A DNA stretch of 40,180 nt from Candidatus Rokuibacteriota bacterium (lineage in GTDB: Bacteria > Methylomirabilota > Methylomirabilia > Rokubacteriales > CSP1-6). The stretch lies in contig JAHFDK010000023.1 in assembly GCA_023249095.1 (NCBI GenBank), positions 1 to 40,180 of the forward strand, in the 5' to 3' direction. Both the position numbers and the translations under genes were made by a program. The notes under the pieces are model-generated. The model was not told the origin of the DNA, made no database searches, and saw only the letters and a program-made list of their open reading frames with translations. This document shows positions 14,281 to 21,666 of the stretch, piece after piece (the first letter of the stretch is position 1; each line of letters begins with the position of its first letter).

Positions 14281-14864
14281 TCCCACAGCCCCACGTCGAT
14301 GCCGGCGCACGGCACGGAGATGTGCGCTCCGTTCGCCCGGAGAGGTGTTTCGGCGTCCCCACTCGGCCGGCCAGCCAGTTCGGGACCGTGCTCCCCGGCA
14401 TCGACTGAGGCGCGACGCATAACCCCGTACTGCCGCTGGACATGAGCCACTTCCAGCGGGATCACGTAGTCCTTCAGCGAATCCCGCACCCGCATCAGCA
14501 TGTCCACCTCGTCCGGGTGGTTCGGCCACATCCCCGCGGCCGTCATCTCGTCCTGGACCCGCGTCAGGAGCAGCTGCAGCGCCGTCACCTGCTCAGGCGT
14601 CGTCACCGGCAGGTCGAACTCCGTCGGCGTCAGTTGCCCCGGCCACTCCAGCGTCCACCTCAGCGTCGCCACCGCCCGCCGCAGCGCGTACGGGAACCTC
14701 CCCCAGGGCGCGAACGTCACCAGCACCCCACCAGCCGCCTCGGCCGACGTCGTGGGCACCGCCAGCGGCCCCACCACCGCCCGCCCGCCACCCTCGTACC
14801 GGCACTCGTCCGGCTCGGCGCCCGCAACTCCGGCCTCGCCCCCGCGTTCAACTGCTGCTATCAT
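14277..14864 (-). CDS. Unknown protein, 195 residues
   Basis: ATG at 14864 has GGAGG upstream and overlaps the previous stop (ATGA). The N-terminal 30 residues are Gly/Glu-rich and probably disordered. The middle reads GRFPYALRRAVATLRWTLEWPG, TPEQVTALQLLLTRVQDEM and HPDEVDMLMRVRDSLKDYV, which are helical segments without catalytic motifs. I do not recognise a family. It lies between the tRNA and a gene with a long inverted repeat. Confidence 0.55.
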   Translation of the reverse strand: MIAAVERGGEAGVAGAEPDECRYEGGGRAVVGPLAVPTTSAEAAGGVLVTFAPWGRFPYALRRAVATLRWTLEWPGQLTPTEFDLPVTTPEQVTALQLLLTRVQDEMTAAGMWPNHPDEVDMLMRVRDSLKDYVIPLEVAHVQRQYGVMRRASVDAGEHGPELAGRPSGDAETPLRANGAHISVPCAGIDVGLWE

Positions 14865-15220
14865 TCGAGAAGCCCTCCATTGGCTATGGCTTGAGCCCCT
14901 GGCATCCCCGCCGGGGGCTCGCCGTTTGCGCCGCCTTCGAACACGCCGACCGAGGTGGGAGCGCGCCCACCAGGCGGCTGGCTGACTACCACCGCCCACG
15001 CCACTCCCACCCCGGCCGGCAGGGACGAACCCCCGCCGCCTGTTTCGCTCGCACCCACGGGTCCGGGAAGAGACGCGCCCGCGACTGCCGCCGCGATCTC
15101 CGCTTCTGCGCCCCCCCTCCCGGACCCGTGGGTGCGAACCTCCTCCACCGTCGCCACCGCCCGCCCCCAACGCCGGTGCGCCATCCGCACGAACGTCTCC
15201 CGCGGCGATGACAGGCTCAC
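14861..15220 (-). CDS. Gly/Pro-rich unknown protein, 119 residues
   Basis: The GTG start at 15220 overlaps the regulator stop (GTGA) and the stop overlaps the next ATG. The first 30 residues (FVRMAHRRWGRAVATVEEV) may form a helix; the rest is Gly, Ala and Pro-rich low complexity. The coding region contains a perfect 20-bp inverted repeat (15049-15068 and 15118-15137). Because of the biased composition, coding is supported mainly by the coupling at both ends. Confidence 0.5.
   Translation of the reverse strand: MSLSSPRETFVRMAHRRWGRAVATVEEVRTHGSGRGGAEAEIAAAVAGASLPGPVGASETGGGGSSLPAGVGVAWAVVVSQPPGGRAPTSVGVFEGGANGEPPAGMPGAQAIANGGLLE
15049..15137. repeat. Perfect 20-bp inverted repeat with a 49-base centre
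   Basis: The arms 15049-15068 and 15118-15137 are exact reverse complements (CGCACCCACGGGTCCGG core). They lie inside the coding region of the Gly-rich 119-residue protein, upstream of the tRNA gene. In RNA they would form a very stable stem; in DNA a cruciform or a paired protein site. Confidence 0.8.
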
Positions 15221-15429
15221 GCCCCCACCTCACGGCCAGCTACGCCGATCTCCTCGGCAATGCGCTTCGCGAGAGCCGGCCCCAGCGCCCGTTCCCGCGT
15301 CACGAGCACCCGGTGGAGGTGCGAAACCGAGACCCCCACCTTCCGCGACAGCCACGCCACCGTGCGCTCCTGAGCCTCCAGCTCTCTCAGGATCTCCTCC
15401 GTCCGCATCCCCATCTCCGTTGTTGCCAT
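15217..15429 (-). CDS. Cro/CI-like helix-turn-helix regulator
   Basis: ATG at 15429 is chosen because GGGAG lies six bases upstream; a longer in-frame form exists. The 70-residue product has ILRELEAQERTVAWLSRKVGVSVSHLHRVL, a clear HTH_3 order in which TVAWLSRKVGVS and SVSHLHRVLV form the two helices. AKRIAEEIGV follows. It resembles the small DNA-binding regulators of phage immunity or early/late switches. Palindromes CCGAACG/CGTTCGG lie just upstream (15454-15476), consistent with autoregulation. No integrase is seen, so temperate growth cannot be claimed. Confidence 0.75.
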   Translation of the reverse strand: MATTEMGMRTEEILRELEAQERTVAWLSRKVGVSVSHLHRVLVTRERALGPALAKRIAEEIGVAGREVGA

Positions 15430-15453
15430 GCCCATCTCCCGAATTGCCGTTTG

Positions 15454-15496
15454 CCGAACGCTACCACGTCGTTCGGGGGAGCGCAATACCCGTTCG
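15454..15496 (-). promoter_or_regulatory. Operator-like palindrome upstream of the HTH regulator
   Basis: CCGAACG at 15454-15460 and CGTTCGG at 15470-15476 form a perfect 7-bp inverted repeat with a 9-base spacer. A third CGTTCG lies at 15491-15496. On the minus strand a weak promoter (TTGCGC, 17 bases, TAGCGT) overlaps the palindrome. This fits a self-controlled regulator promoter. The promoter match itself is poor. Confidence 0.45.
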
Positions 15497-15638
15497 CCGC
15501 CTCCTGCAAAAATCCCAACCCCCGGCCGCCCACCACGCCGGTAGTGTGGCCGATCTCACATTTCTCCGTATGGCGGGGTGAAAGGGTGGCGGCGGGGCTT
15601 CTTGTTGAGAGCGAACCCCGCCGTCGAAGGGAGGTGGC
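15497..15638 (-). other. Non-coding junction between lysis and regulator genes
   Basis: There is no convincing gene on either strand. It holds an 8-bp inverted repeat CGGCGGGG (15590-15597) and CCCCGCCG (15616-15623) with an 18-base loop, downstream of the last lysis gene. No T tract follows, so it is only a weak terminator candidate. Confidence 0.4.
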
Positions 15639-15809
15639 TCAGGGGCCGGAAGTACCGTTCGTCACGCGGCTCCCCGCGAGGTAGCCGCCGCCGCCGCCGA
15701 GCACCGCCCCGGCGATGAGGTTCGCCAGGTCGCCCGAGAGAAACCCGGTCGTCGCGAGCACTCCCGCGACGATGACGAGCCCCAGCCCGGCCAGCATCTT
15801 CCAGTTCAT
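15639..15809 (-). CDS. Two-span small membrane protein, holin candidate
   Basis: ATG at 15809 has a strong AGGAGG upstream; longer in-frame forms lack a Shine-Dalgarno sequence. The 56-residue product starts MNWKMLAGLGLVIVAGVLAT, with one hydrophobic helix at about 5-22. A second, LANLIAGAVLGGGGGYLAG, lies at about 31-49, and a short polar tail follows. Size, two helices and position directly after the endolysin fit a class II or III holin that opens the membrane for the amidase. A 9-bp hairpin stands just before its ribosome site. Confidence 0.55.
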   Translation of the reverse strand: MNWKMLAGLGLVIVAGVLATTGFLSGDLANLIAGAVLGGGGGYLAGSRVTNGTSGP

Positions 15810-15826
15810 AGGTCGTTCCTCCTGGG

Positions 15827-15856
15827 CTGGCAGCATCAATCCCGGGGTGCTGCCAG
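15827..15856 (-). promoter_or_regulatory. Hairpin abutting the ribosome site of the small membrane protein
   Basis: CTGGCAGCA (15827-15835) and TGCTGCCAG (15848-15856) form a perfect 9-bp stem with a 12-base loop. On the mRNA it ends three bases before the AGGAGG of the 56-residue membrane protein. It could tune translation or protect the lysis transcript. Confidence 0.5.
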
Positions 15857-15918
15857 ATTCGGCGCCGGGTCGCCTCACAAACGCGGGGGCCGGCCCCCAC
15901 GATCGCTAGCTATGGGAG

Positions 15919-16725
15919 TCAGATCCCGCTGATGACCACACCCTCGACGGCGACCCGCACGCGCGCACCAGCGATCGGCGGCGACGCCATAGGGATGGGC
16001 CGTTCTTCAACTGCGCTCAGGCGCTGGGCAAGTACTTCCAGCCAGTCACGCACCGCCCCGGATTCCTCCGTGGCCCACTCGTCCAGCCGCTTCACGGTGG
16101 GGACACCGGGGCCAATCAGCCCTCGGGCCTCCAGGATGGCCAGTAGCTGCGCTTCGGTCATCTCGTCCTCCTGCAGTGCCAGGTATGGTGCCCAGAACGC
16201 CGCGCCCGGGTCCGACTTCCCCTGGGCCTTGCCCTGAACCGTGTCCTCGTGGCCGATCTCTCCCGTCCACGTCCAGTCGTCCGCAGTCCCGAACCGCCTC
16301 TCCAGCGGGAACGAGTACCGCGCGGACGCCCACGCCGCGAACCGCCGGCAGTTCGCTATCGTCTCCGGCTCGATGGCCTGGTCGAGGTTCGACTGCGCGA
16401 CCTCCACCGAGATCGCGTGCTCGTCGCTCGGGTGGCTGCTCCACGCCGGGAGGTAGTCGTCGATGGGGACGACCTCCACGATCTCGTCAGGGCCAATCAC
16501 AACGTGCGACATCCCGGCGTAGTCCTCGAAGCGCACGTCGTGGACGCGATTGTTCGGCGAGCGAAACCAGTTCAGCGTCGCCCCCATCTCAGTCCGGCCG
16601 TCGTAGCCCTGACCGCCGCGGGTGCAGTGCCAGATGATCCCGTCGACACCCTGCGACCTCGGGCGCCACTTCCAGCCGTGCGGCCGCACGTCCTGCCAGA
16701 TCGAGCGCGTGAAGATCGTGGTCAT
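15919..16725 (-). CDS. N-acetylmuramoyl-L-alanine amidase endolysin (Amidase_2 type)
   Basis: ATG at 16725 overlaps the stop of the 26-residue peptide (ATGA), giving 268 residues. Zinc ligand His33 sits in GIIWHCTRGGQG. The fold continues with SHVVIGPDEIVEVVP, ISVEVAQSN and the second ligand His159 in GEIGHEDTVQGKAQGKSDPG, where Asp172 is the probable third ligand and Lys170 the catalytic lysine. This is the PGRP/T7-lysozyme amidase layout, which cuts the bond between MurNAc and L-Ala. From about 190 on, a helical C-terminal region (AQLLAILEARGL, then AQRLSAVEE) replaces a classical wall-binding domain. No signal peptide is present, so it needs a holin. Confidence 0.88.
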   Translation of the reverse strand: MTTIFTRSIWQDVRPHGWKWRPRSQGVDGIIWHCTRGGQGYDGRTEMGATLNWFRSPNNRVHDVRFEDYAGMSHVVIGPDEIVEVVPIDDYLPAWSSHPSDEHAISVEVAQSNLDQAIEPETIANCRRFAAWASARYSFPLERRFGTADDWTWTGEIGHEDTVQGKAQGKSDPGAAFWAPYLALQEDEMTEAQLLAILEARGLIGPGVPTVKRLDEWATEESGAVRDWLEVLAQRLSAVEERPIPMASPPIAGARVRVAVEGVVISGI

Positions 16726-16802
16726 CGCAGCAGCCTCCGCCGGCGGAGCGCCGCAATCACCCCCGCCATGAACCCGGCGACCAACAGCACTACCGTTCTC
16801 AT
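16722..16802 (-). CDS. 26-residue membrane peptide in the lysis cassette
   Basis: ATG at 16802 overlaps the stop of the coiled-coil protein and its TGA overlaps the amidase ATG (both ATGA). The product has a hydrophobic helix (VVLLVAGFMAGVIAAL) and a basic tail LRRRRLLR, so N-out/C-in insertion is likely. It may be a pinholin-like or holin-modulating peptide. It is very small, but the coupling on both sides argues that it is translated. Confidence 0.6.
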   Translation of the reverse strand: MRTVVLLVAGFMAGVIAALRRRRLLR

Positions 16803-17158
16803 GCCACCAGCCTCGCAATCACCGTCGCCACCGTGCTCGCCAGCCCGCCGCCGACCGTCACCATCCCCACGAGTGCCGCCATCTGCCGGCGTTGCAGACC
16901 AACCTTGCCCTCGACCACGCCGGAGTCGTGCGCGTCAGCAAGTTGAACGGCGTGGCGCCAGTCCTCGATGACCCCGACGCGCCCATTCTGTTTCGTGACC
17001 TGTTCGCGGAGCCCCCGTATTTCGGTGGAGGTGACCTTGAGTTCCGCCGTTGTATTGATGCTCAGGCCCTTGATCTCCGCGCGCAGCGAGCCGATTTCCT
17101 CGACCAGGCGCAGGACCAACCTCTCGTAAGACTCGATCATTGGCTCACCCCCTGGCAT
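16799..17158 (-). CDS. Coiled-coil protein with C-terminal membrane anchor, possible holin partner
   Basis: The protein has 119 residues from the ATG with GGAGGAGG upstream. A second in-frame ATG at 17140 has its own GGGGGTGAG site and would give 113 residues. Residues 8-75 are a heptad-like helix (YERLVLRLVEEIGSLRAEI and onwards). The end (MAALVGMVTVGGGLASTVATVIARL) is a membrane span. This layout resembles XhlA-type or other lysis membrane proteins next to endolysins. The paired starts recall holin dual-start genes, although that comparison is inference. Confidence 0.6.
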   Translation of the reverse strand: MPGGEPMIESYERLVLRLVEEIGSLRAEIKGLSINTTAELKVTSTEIRGLREQVTKQNGRVGVIEDWRHAVQLADAHDSGVVEGKVGLQRRQMAALVGMVTVGGGLASTVATVIARLVA

Positions 17159-17202
17159 GGCGCCCTCCTCCGGCGATAGTAGCCAACCGCCGCGGCGAGC
17201 CC

Positions 17203-17445
17203 TTAGTGCTCATGTCCAACCTCGGCCGGCGGGGATGCGAGAGCCGCCGCCAGCCCGCGCCACCACTCGCGCTCGTCCTGGTTGAGGTAGACCTGCGCGA
17301 CATGGCACGCGGCCAGCGAGACGACGCGCAGCGGGCCGCCGTTCTCGGACTCGATGAGCAGGTCCCCGGCGCCGGTAATGCCCATCACCAGCCAGGCGCG
17401 GTCGGGGTACTCGTCGCCGTCGATGCGTACCGTGAACGTCCTCAT
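17203..17445 (-). CDS. Unknown small protein, 80 residues
   Basis: ATG at 17445 has AGGAGG upstream. The product begins MRTFTVRIDGDEYPD and alternates strands (AWLVMGITGAGDLLIES) with a C-terminal helix WWRGLAAALASP. It lies between the large tail protein and the lysis genes. No family is recognised. Confidence 0.6.
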   Translation of the reverse strand: MRTFTVRIDGDEYPDRAWLVMGITGAGDLLIESENGGPLRVVSLAACHVAQVYLNQDEREWWRGLAAALASPPAEVGHEH

Positions 17446-17454
17446 GCTTCCCTC

Positions 17455-20037
17455 CTAAACCGGCACCAGCGCGCTCGCGGTGACGATGCTCCTGACCACG
17501 ATCTCCAGGTCGAGCAGCTCGCCCGCCCCAAAAACCACGGTGTTTCGCTGCTGCAGCGGCAGCCCGTCCGAGTCTATCAAATAAGCCGTGATGTCGATGT
17601 CCGTGAACGTCGCGTCCCACGAGCCGCCCAGGGCGACGGTGCGGTCGACGCCGTTGATGGTGACCGTGACGTTTGCCGAAGCCGTCGGCCCGCTCCCCTC
17701 GTAGATGCCATAGGTGATGGCGTGGGTGTGGGCGCTGACCGTGTGCGTGTGCGCCGACTCCGCCGCCGCCGTCTGCCCGCTCACCGAGTGAGTGTGCGAT
17801 GCCTCGGAGGCGGTCGTCTGCGCGGTGTAGCCGTGCGTGTGGGCGTCGGTCGGGAGGTAGACGAAGCTGCCACCACTCAACTGCAGGAGGTGGCTGTGGG
17901 TGCCCAGGGTGTGTGTGTGGCTCGGGCCAGTATGAGTGTGGGCGTCGACGTTATTTGAGTTCGTAAGAGCGGTTGCATCTACCGACCAGCTCGCGGCAGA
18001 TGAAGCATGGCCATGGGAGGTCCCACCGCCGCCAGTTCCGCCACCAGTTGCACCCGTCCCAGCCGCCCCGGAGCTGCGCCCGCTGTCCGTATCCGTGTAG
18101 GAAGTCGTCGGCTGCCAGATCGGGGTCGTCAATCCCGTCGCGTCGGTCGTCACCCCGGAGAGAGAATGGCTGTGAGACGAGCCCGCCGCGCTCGTCGCCC
18201 CGGAGACCGAGTGAGAGTGGGCACTCCCCGCGCTCGATGTCGACCCACCGCCGCTCGCCGCGCCCGTCGCGTTCGTCCGGACCGCCGCCACCGTCACCGA
18301 CAGCTTCGCCGAGTGCAGGTAGGTCACATTCGCGTCGTAGTCCACGAGGAACGTCACGGTGTGGGTCGCGTCCACCGACCGCCGCGACGGCCCGTGGATC
18401 TCCCGGTAGGTGAACGGCCGCAACGACACCTGGAGCGAGTGAAGCTCCTCGATCGCCCCCGCGACCTGGGCGTCGCCGTCGAGCTCCTGGCGGTCGACTG
18501 TCGACACCTTCAGATCCCATGTGTCGCTCCCGTCCTCGTGGAACGACCGTTTGTAGCCCATCAGCCAGAGGTTCGCGTCGACCGACCTCCACGCCCGGGC
18601 CGTCCCGTCGGTGTCTTCGACGATGCCGCGGTACACCAGCCTGAACTTGTCGCCCACCTGGAAGCGCGGCGCGCCGGCCGAGTCCAGGTGCTTCATCCCC
18701 ACCACGCTGACCGAGTAGGCCGTCTGCGGGTCCTTCGAACGCAGCAGTTCGGTGGAGGCGACATCGTAGAGCGCGTTCGCGGCCGCGACGTGGCCGGCCA
18801 GGGTGTTCGCGATAGGCTGGATGCCCTTCACGCTGAGGGCCTTCCGCCGCCGCCCGTAGGCCGTCACGCTCGTCGCGTCCTCGATGTAGTAGAACGAAAC
18901 GCCATCCCCGCCGGCCGCGTTCTGGACGGTGTAGGGGCTCGCCCGGGTCGCCCTCTGGAGGGTGAGCTTGTTCACGCCCTCGCCCGCGCCGATGGGGACG
19001 ATGCTGTTCCAGAGGTCGCCCGACTCTTCGAGGACTTTCAGCCCCGCGACCGGAACGAGCGCCGGGTTGTCGCGCTGATTGACCGAGATCGCTTCGAGGT
19101 TCTGCAGCGTGATCCCGCTCGAGGTCCCGAAGGCCGAAACGTCGAGCTCCTTGTTGAGCACGTCTTCGCGGAGGTGGAGCGTGAAGCGCTTCGCCGCGTC
19201 CTCCACCGACGCCCACACCGAGGCGACCTCGATCCGCTGGAGGAGCGTCGTCGCCGGCACATCCAGCGTCCCCGCGGACCAGCCCGTGCCGGAGAGCAGC
19301 GTGGTCATGGCCGAGGCCAGCGTGGCGCCCGAAAACGACCGGCCGATGATCGGCGTCCAGACGAGCTGGCGCGCGACCGACGACCCCTGGACGGCGAGGG
19401 TGATCTGCCCATCGTTGGCGACGTTCGTCTCTGCCCGGTCGATGATCCCGCGGAACACCAGCCCCTCGCCCTCGCGGTAGAAGCGGAGTTCGTTGCCCTG
19501 GTCCATGAGGTCGGCGCGCGGGTCGGTGGCGGGGATGGCGCAATGGAAGGCCCCGATGCGGTCAAGTTCCTGGGAGTAGTCGAACGTCAGCGCCGTGAGG
19601 ATGGGCCCGGCGCCAGCCAGGGCGCCCGCCGGGGTGTAAACCTCGATGCGGATGCGGTTAGAGAACAAGGGCAGGAAGCCGACCGCGCTCGCTGTCAGAC
19701 TCGGAAGGGTCGCCGCGCCCGTGCCGACGTGTGACTGGATGCCCGCTCCCGAGGCCGTGAGGTGAGGGAGGGTCGCCGCCGCCGTGCCTGGTACGGACTG
19801 GCCGCCAGAGCCAGACGTTGTGAGGTGCGGAAGCGTTGCGGCGCCAGTGCCCGTGGGGTGCATGACCCCGGCGCCGCTGGCGGTCAGGTGGGGGAGGGTC
19901 GCTGCGGCCGTGCCGGTGTGGTTCTGAGTGTGCGTCCCTGACCCGCTCGCTGCCAGCCTCGGAAGCGTGGCAGCACCACTTCCCGAATGGACCTCTCCGG
20001 CTCCGTACAGCGGCAGAAAACGGATCTTCGACGCCAT
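17455..20037 (-). CDS. Large tail/baseplate protein with 21-residue repeats and His-x-His-rich tip
   Basis: The protein has 860 residues. The first 125 contain five tandem units of about 21 residues (GTGAATLPHLTASGAG plus a variable spacer). Residues from about 128 to 560 resemble the siphovirus Gp37-like tail fold: IRIEVYTPAGALAGAGPIL, LDRIGAFHCAIPA, ELRFYREGEGLVFRGIIDRAE. The distal part is Gly/Ser/Ala-rich with many His-x-His motifs (AHSHS, SHSHS, AHTHTG, SHTHTLGTHSH, AHTHGY), then a compact C-terminal domain. His-x-His arrays bind metal in some phage fibre tips. It follows the distal tail gene, so it is likely part of the adsorption apparatus at the tail end. Confidence 0.75.
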   Translation of the reverse strand: MASKIRFLPLYGAGEVHSGSGAATLPRLAASGSGTHTQNHTGTAAATLPHLTASGAGVMHPTGTGAATLPHLTTSGSGGQSVPGTAAATLPHLTASGAGIQSHVGTGAATLPSLTASAVGFLPLFSNRIRIEVYTPAGALAGAGPILTALTFDYSQELDRIGAFHCAIPATDPRADLMDQGNELRFYREGEGLVFRGIIDRAETNVANDGQITLAVQGSSVARQLVWTPIIGRSFSGATLASAMTTLLSGTGWSAGTLDVPATTLLQRIEVASVWASVEDAAKRFTLHLREDVLNKELDVSAFGTSSGITLQNLEAISVNQRDNPALVPVAGLKVLEESGDLWNSIVPIGAGEGVNKLTLQRATRASPYTVQNAAGGDGVSFYYIEDATSVTAYGRRRKALSVKGIQPIANTLAGHVAAANALYDVASTELLRSKDPQTAYSVSVVGMKHLDSAGAPRFQVGDKFRLVYRGIVEDTDGTARAWRSVDANLWLMGYKRSFHEDGSDTWDLKVSTVDRQELDGDAQVAGAIEELHSLQVSLRPFTYREIHGPSRRSVDATHTVTFLVDYDANVTYLHSAKLSVTVAAVRTNATGAASGGGSTSSAGSAHSHSVSGATSAAGSSHSHSLSGVTTDATGLTTPIWQPTTSYTDTDSGRSSGAAGTGATGGGTGGGGTSHGHASSAASWSVDATALTNSNNVDAHTHTGPSHTHTLGTHSHLLQLSGGSFVYLPTDAHTHGYTAQTTASEASHTHSVSGQTAAAESAHTHTVSAHTHAITYGIYEGSGPTASANVTVTINGVDRTVALGGSWDATFTDIDITAYLIDSDGLPLQQRNTVVFGAGELLDLEIVVRSIVTASALVPV

Positions 20038-20041
20038 CGCG

Positions 20042-20386
20042 TTAGGCGACCTTGAGGAGCTTCCAGATGACGCTACGGCCCGTCCCGTGGCTCTGTTTCA
20101 GGGTGACCTCGAAGTTGGCAGCCGTCGCGTCATGGACGAACGGGTCTGACTGCACGATCTCCTCGTCCGTGGGGCGGTCGTCACGGAAGCCCCACAGGAA
20201 CGCGGTACGTTCCGTGCCTGCGGCGAGGATGTTGGTCTTGAAACGCACCTCGAACGCGTCACCGGCGGCACAGACGTTGAGGTCGAGCTGGAGGACGTAG
20301 ACGCCCGCCGCCGTTTGGATGCTCAGTGAGTGCTCCGTTGTGACGGTGCATACCTGCGTTCCTGAGTCCGCTACTGTTATTGCCAT
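20042..20386 (-). CDS. Small virion protein, 114 residues
   Basis: ATG at 20386 overlaps the stop of the upstream gene (TAATG). The product is strand-rich, beginning MAITVADSGTQVCTV, with AAGVYVLQLDLNVCAAGDAF and EVTLKQSHGTGRSVIWKLLKVA. Its position between two tail-tip genes implies a structural role. The family is familiar from phage tail regions but has no assigned function. Confidence 0.65.
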   Translation of the reverse strand: MAITVADSGTQVCTVTTEHSLSIQTAAGVYVLQLDLNVCAAGDAFEVRFKTNILAAGTERTAFLWGFRDDRPTDEEIVQSDPFVHDATAANFEVTLKQSHGTGRSVIWKLLKVA

Positions 20387-20943
20387 TATGCCAATCCCAA
20401 CACGATGAAGGGGAAGTTGTCCACCGTCAGCGCCGCAAGTGTGGCCGTTGCGGGCAGCACGTAGGCCGTAGCCATGCTCTTGATGCCTATCATTGCGGCC
20501 CCCGCCGCGCCCAACGGCATACCAATATCAACCGACAAAAACGCCCCAAACGTGGCAGTCGCACTATCGCTCGCCATCGCCGCGTAATAGCGGCCCGGAG
20601 ACAGGAGGGTATCGGTGATGTTGAATGTCTGTATTGCATCCGCCCCTGAGTGCGCGGCCCCGCCACCTGAAACCAGCCGGTTGCCGGACATGTCGTAAAG
20701 CCCAACGTCCACGTTCCCGGCAATAGTGGCGAAGTTGTAGACGTGAATGTTGGTTACGGTCACGGGGCGCGACACCAGAAACGGAATGAACCGCGCCAGA
20801 TTAGCTGTTCCCCATGCGGCCGAGGTCGGCTGCACCCCAGAGGGAGCGAAGGGGTATGGGCCAGGGGCGACAATATCCACCCACGGGTAGACGCGCGCCA
20901 GGGCGGGCCACACCTGCTGCGCAGAAGGAAATTGAGCGACCAT
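20386..20943 (-). CDS. Putative tail-tip or fibre structural protein
   Basis: The protein has 185 residues; GAGGGG lies upstream of the ATG. The middle part VTVTNIHVYNFATIAGNVDVGLYD, then GNRLVSGGGAAHSG and GRYYAAMASDS, reads as a beta-sandwich with carbohydrate-binding-like strands. Such short beta proteins in tail-tip clusters often serve as fibre or decoration domains. The C-terminus is hydrophobic (NFPFIVLGLA). The assignment as virion protein rests on context. Confidence 0.65.
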   Translation of the reverse strand: MVAQFPSAQQVWPALARVYPWVDIVAPGPYPFAPSGVQPTSAAWGTANLARFIPFLVSRPVTVTNIHVYNFATIAGNVDVGLYDMSGNRLVSGGGAAHSGADAIQTFNITDTLLSPGRYYAAMASDSATATFGAFLSVDIGMPLGAAGAAMIGIKSMATAYVLPATATLAALTVDNFPFIVLGLA

Positions 20944-20955
20944 CTGCTACACCCC

Positions 20956-21384
20956 TCAGCTTTCGGGCATCGTCACGGTGAACGACGTAATCGACACCGT
21001 GGAGCCTGCCGTGAACGACACAGTGTTCATGTTGAGGTCGGCGCCCGAGGCCCCAACCGAACCGTCACAGATGACCGAGCCGCCAGCCTGCGTGAGCATC
21101 CGGAACCACGCGGCCGTACCCGTGGCGTCGGCGCTGGCGTCGCTCGTGACGGCGTTAGCCGTGATGCGCCCGCCGGGGTTGGCGTCGGCAGCGGCCCCGA
21201 ACGAGGTGGCGCTGAACGTCAGCTCGGCGAGCAGCACCTGGGCGCCGATGGCCGTGTCCGGGTCCGTCGGCTGGGCGCCGTCGTAGATGCGGATTATCCC
21301 GGCCGTGCCTGCGTCCAGCGCCGTGGCGAATGCGTTGGCGAGCGCCTGGGCCACCGCATTCGAGATTTTAAAGTTGTTCGCCAT
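20956..21384 (-). CDS. Conserved virion-associated protein, 142 residues
   Basis: ATG at 21384 has GGAGGA upstream. The product begins MANNFKISNAVAQALANAFA and has GIIRIYDGAQPTDPDTAIG, LLAELTFSATSFGAA, and a C-terminal beta part with TVSITSFTVTMPES. This pattern is common in proteins encoded just after the distal tail genes of siphoviruses. The precise place in the virion is not known. Confidence 0.65.
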   Translation of the reverse strand: MANNFKISNAVAQALANAFATALDAGTAGIIRIYDGAQPTDPDTAIGAQVLLAELTFSATSFGAAADANPGGRITANAVTSDASADATGTAAWFRMLTQAGGSVICDGSVGASGADLNMNTVSFTAGSTVSITSFTVTMPES

Positions 21385-21666
21385 CTAGTCCTCCTGCCCG
21401 GCGCCGAGACTGACGGTCCCGGTGATGTGTTGGGGTGGGTACTCGGTGAGCAGCCACATGTCGGCGATGATGCGGTCGGTCTCCAGCCCCCTGGCGCGAT
21501 ACTCGCCCACCAGCACGACGATCTCCGCCAGCGTCAGCGGTTGTAGCACGGGGGCGATCTCCTCCCGGTGGGAGGCGACGTAGTTGCGCGCCATCTGCCG
21601 GGCACGGTCCCGGTTCCCGGTTCTCCACTCGCGGTCGAAGCGTTGCAGGTCATTGATTCGGGGCAT
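21385..21666 (-). CDS. Small helical protein of the tail module
   Basis: ATG at 21666 lies inside the end of the distal tail gene (17-base overlap), preceded by GGAGTGGAG. The 93-residue product starts [14 protein letters not shown] and is helical with ARQMARNYVASHREEI and LAEIVVLVGEYRARG. Its function is unknown. It is a plausible small chaperone or linker of the tail tip. Confidence 0.55.
   Translation of the reverse strand: MPRINDLQRFDREWRTGNRDRARQMARNYVASHREEIAPVLQPLTLAEIVVLVGEYRARGLETDRIIADMWLLTEYPPQHITGTVSLGAGQED

Noticed and set aside
14095-14529. Long minus-strand frame overlapping the tRNA and the 195-residue gene
   Set aside because: Its upstream part lies in another frame of the supported gene at 14277-14864. 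Only the part after ATG 14280 has any support (coupling), and it is listed at low confidence.
17951-19543. 530-codon minus-strand frame within the large tail protein gene
   Set aside because: It is a compositional shadow of the 860-residue tail gene: rich in Arg, Gly and Pro, without recognisable segments.
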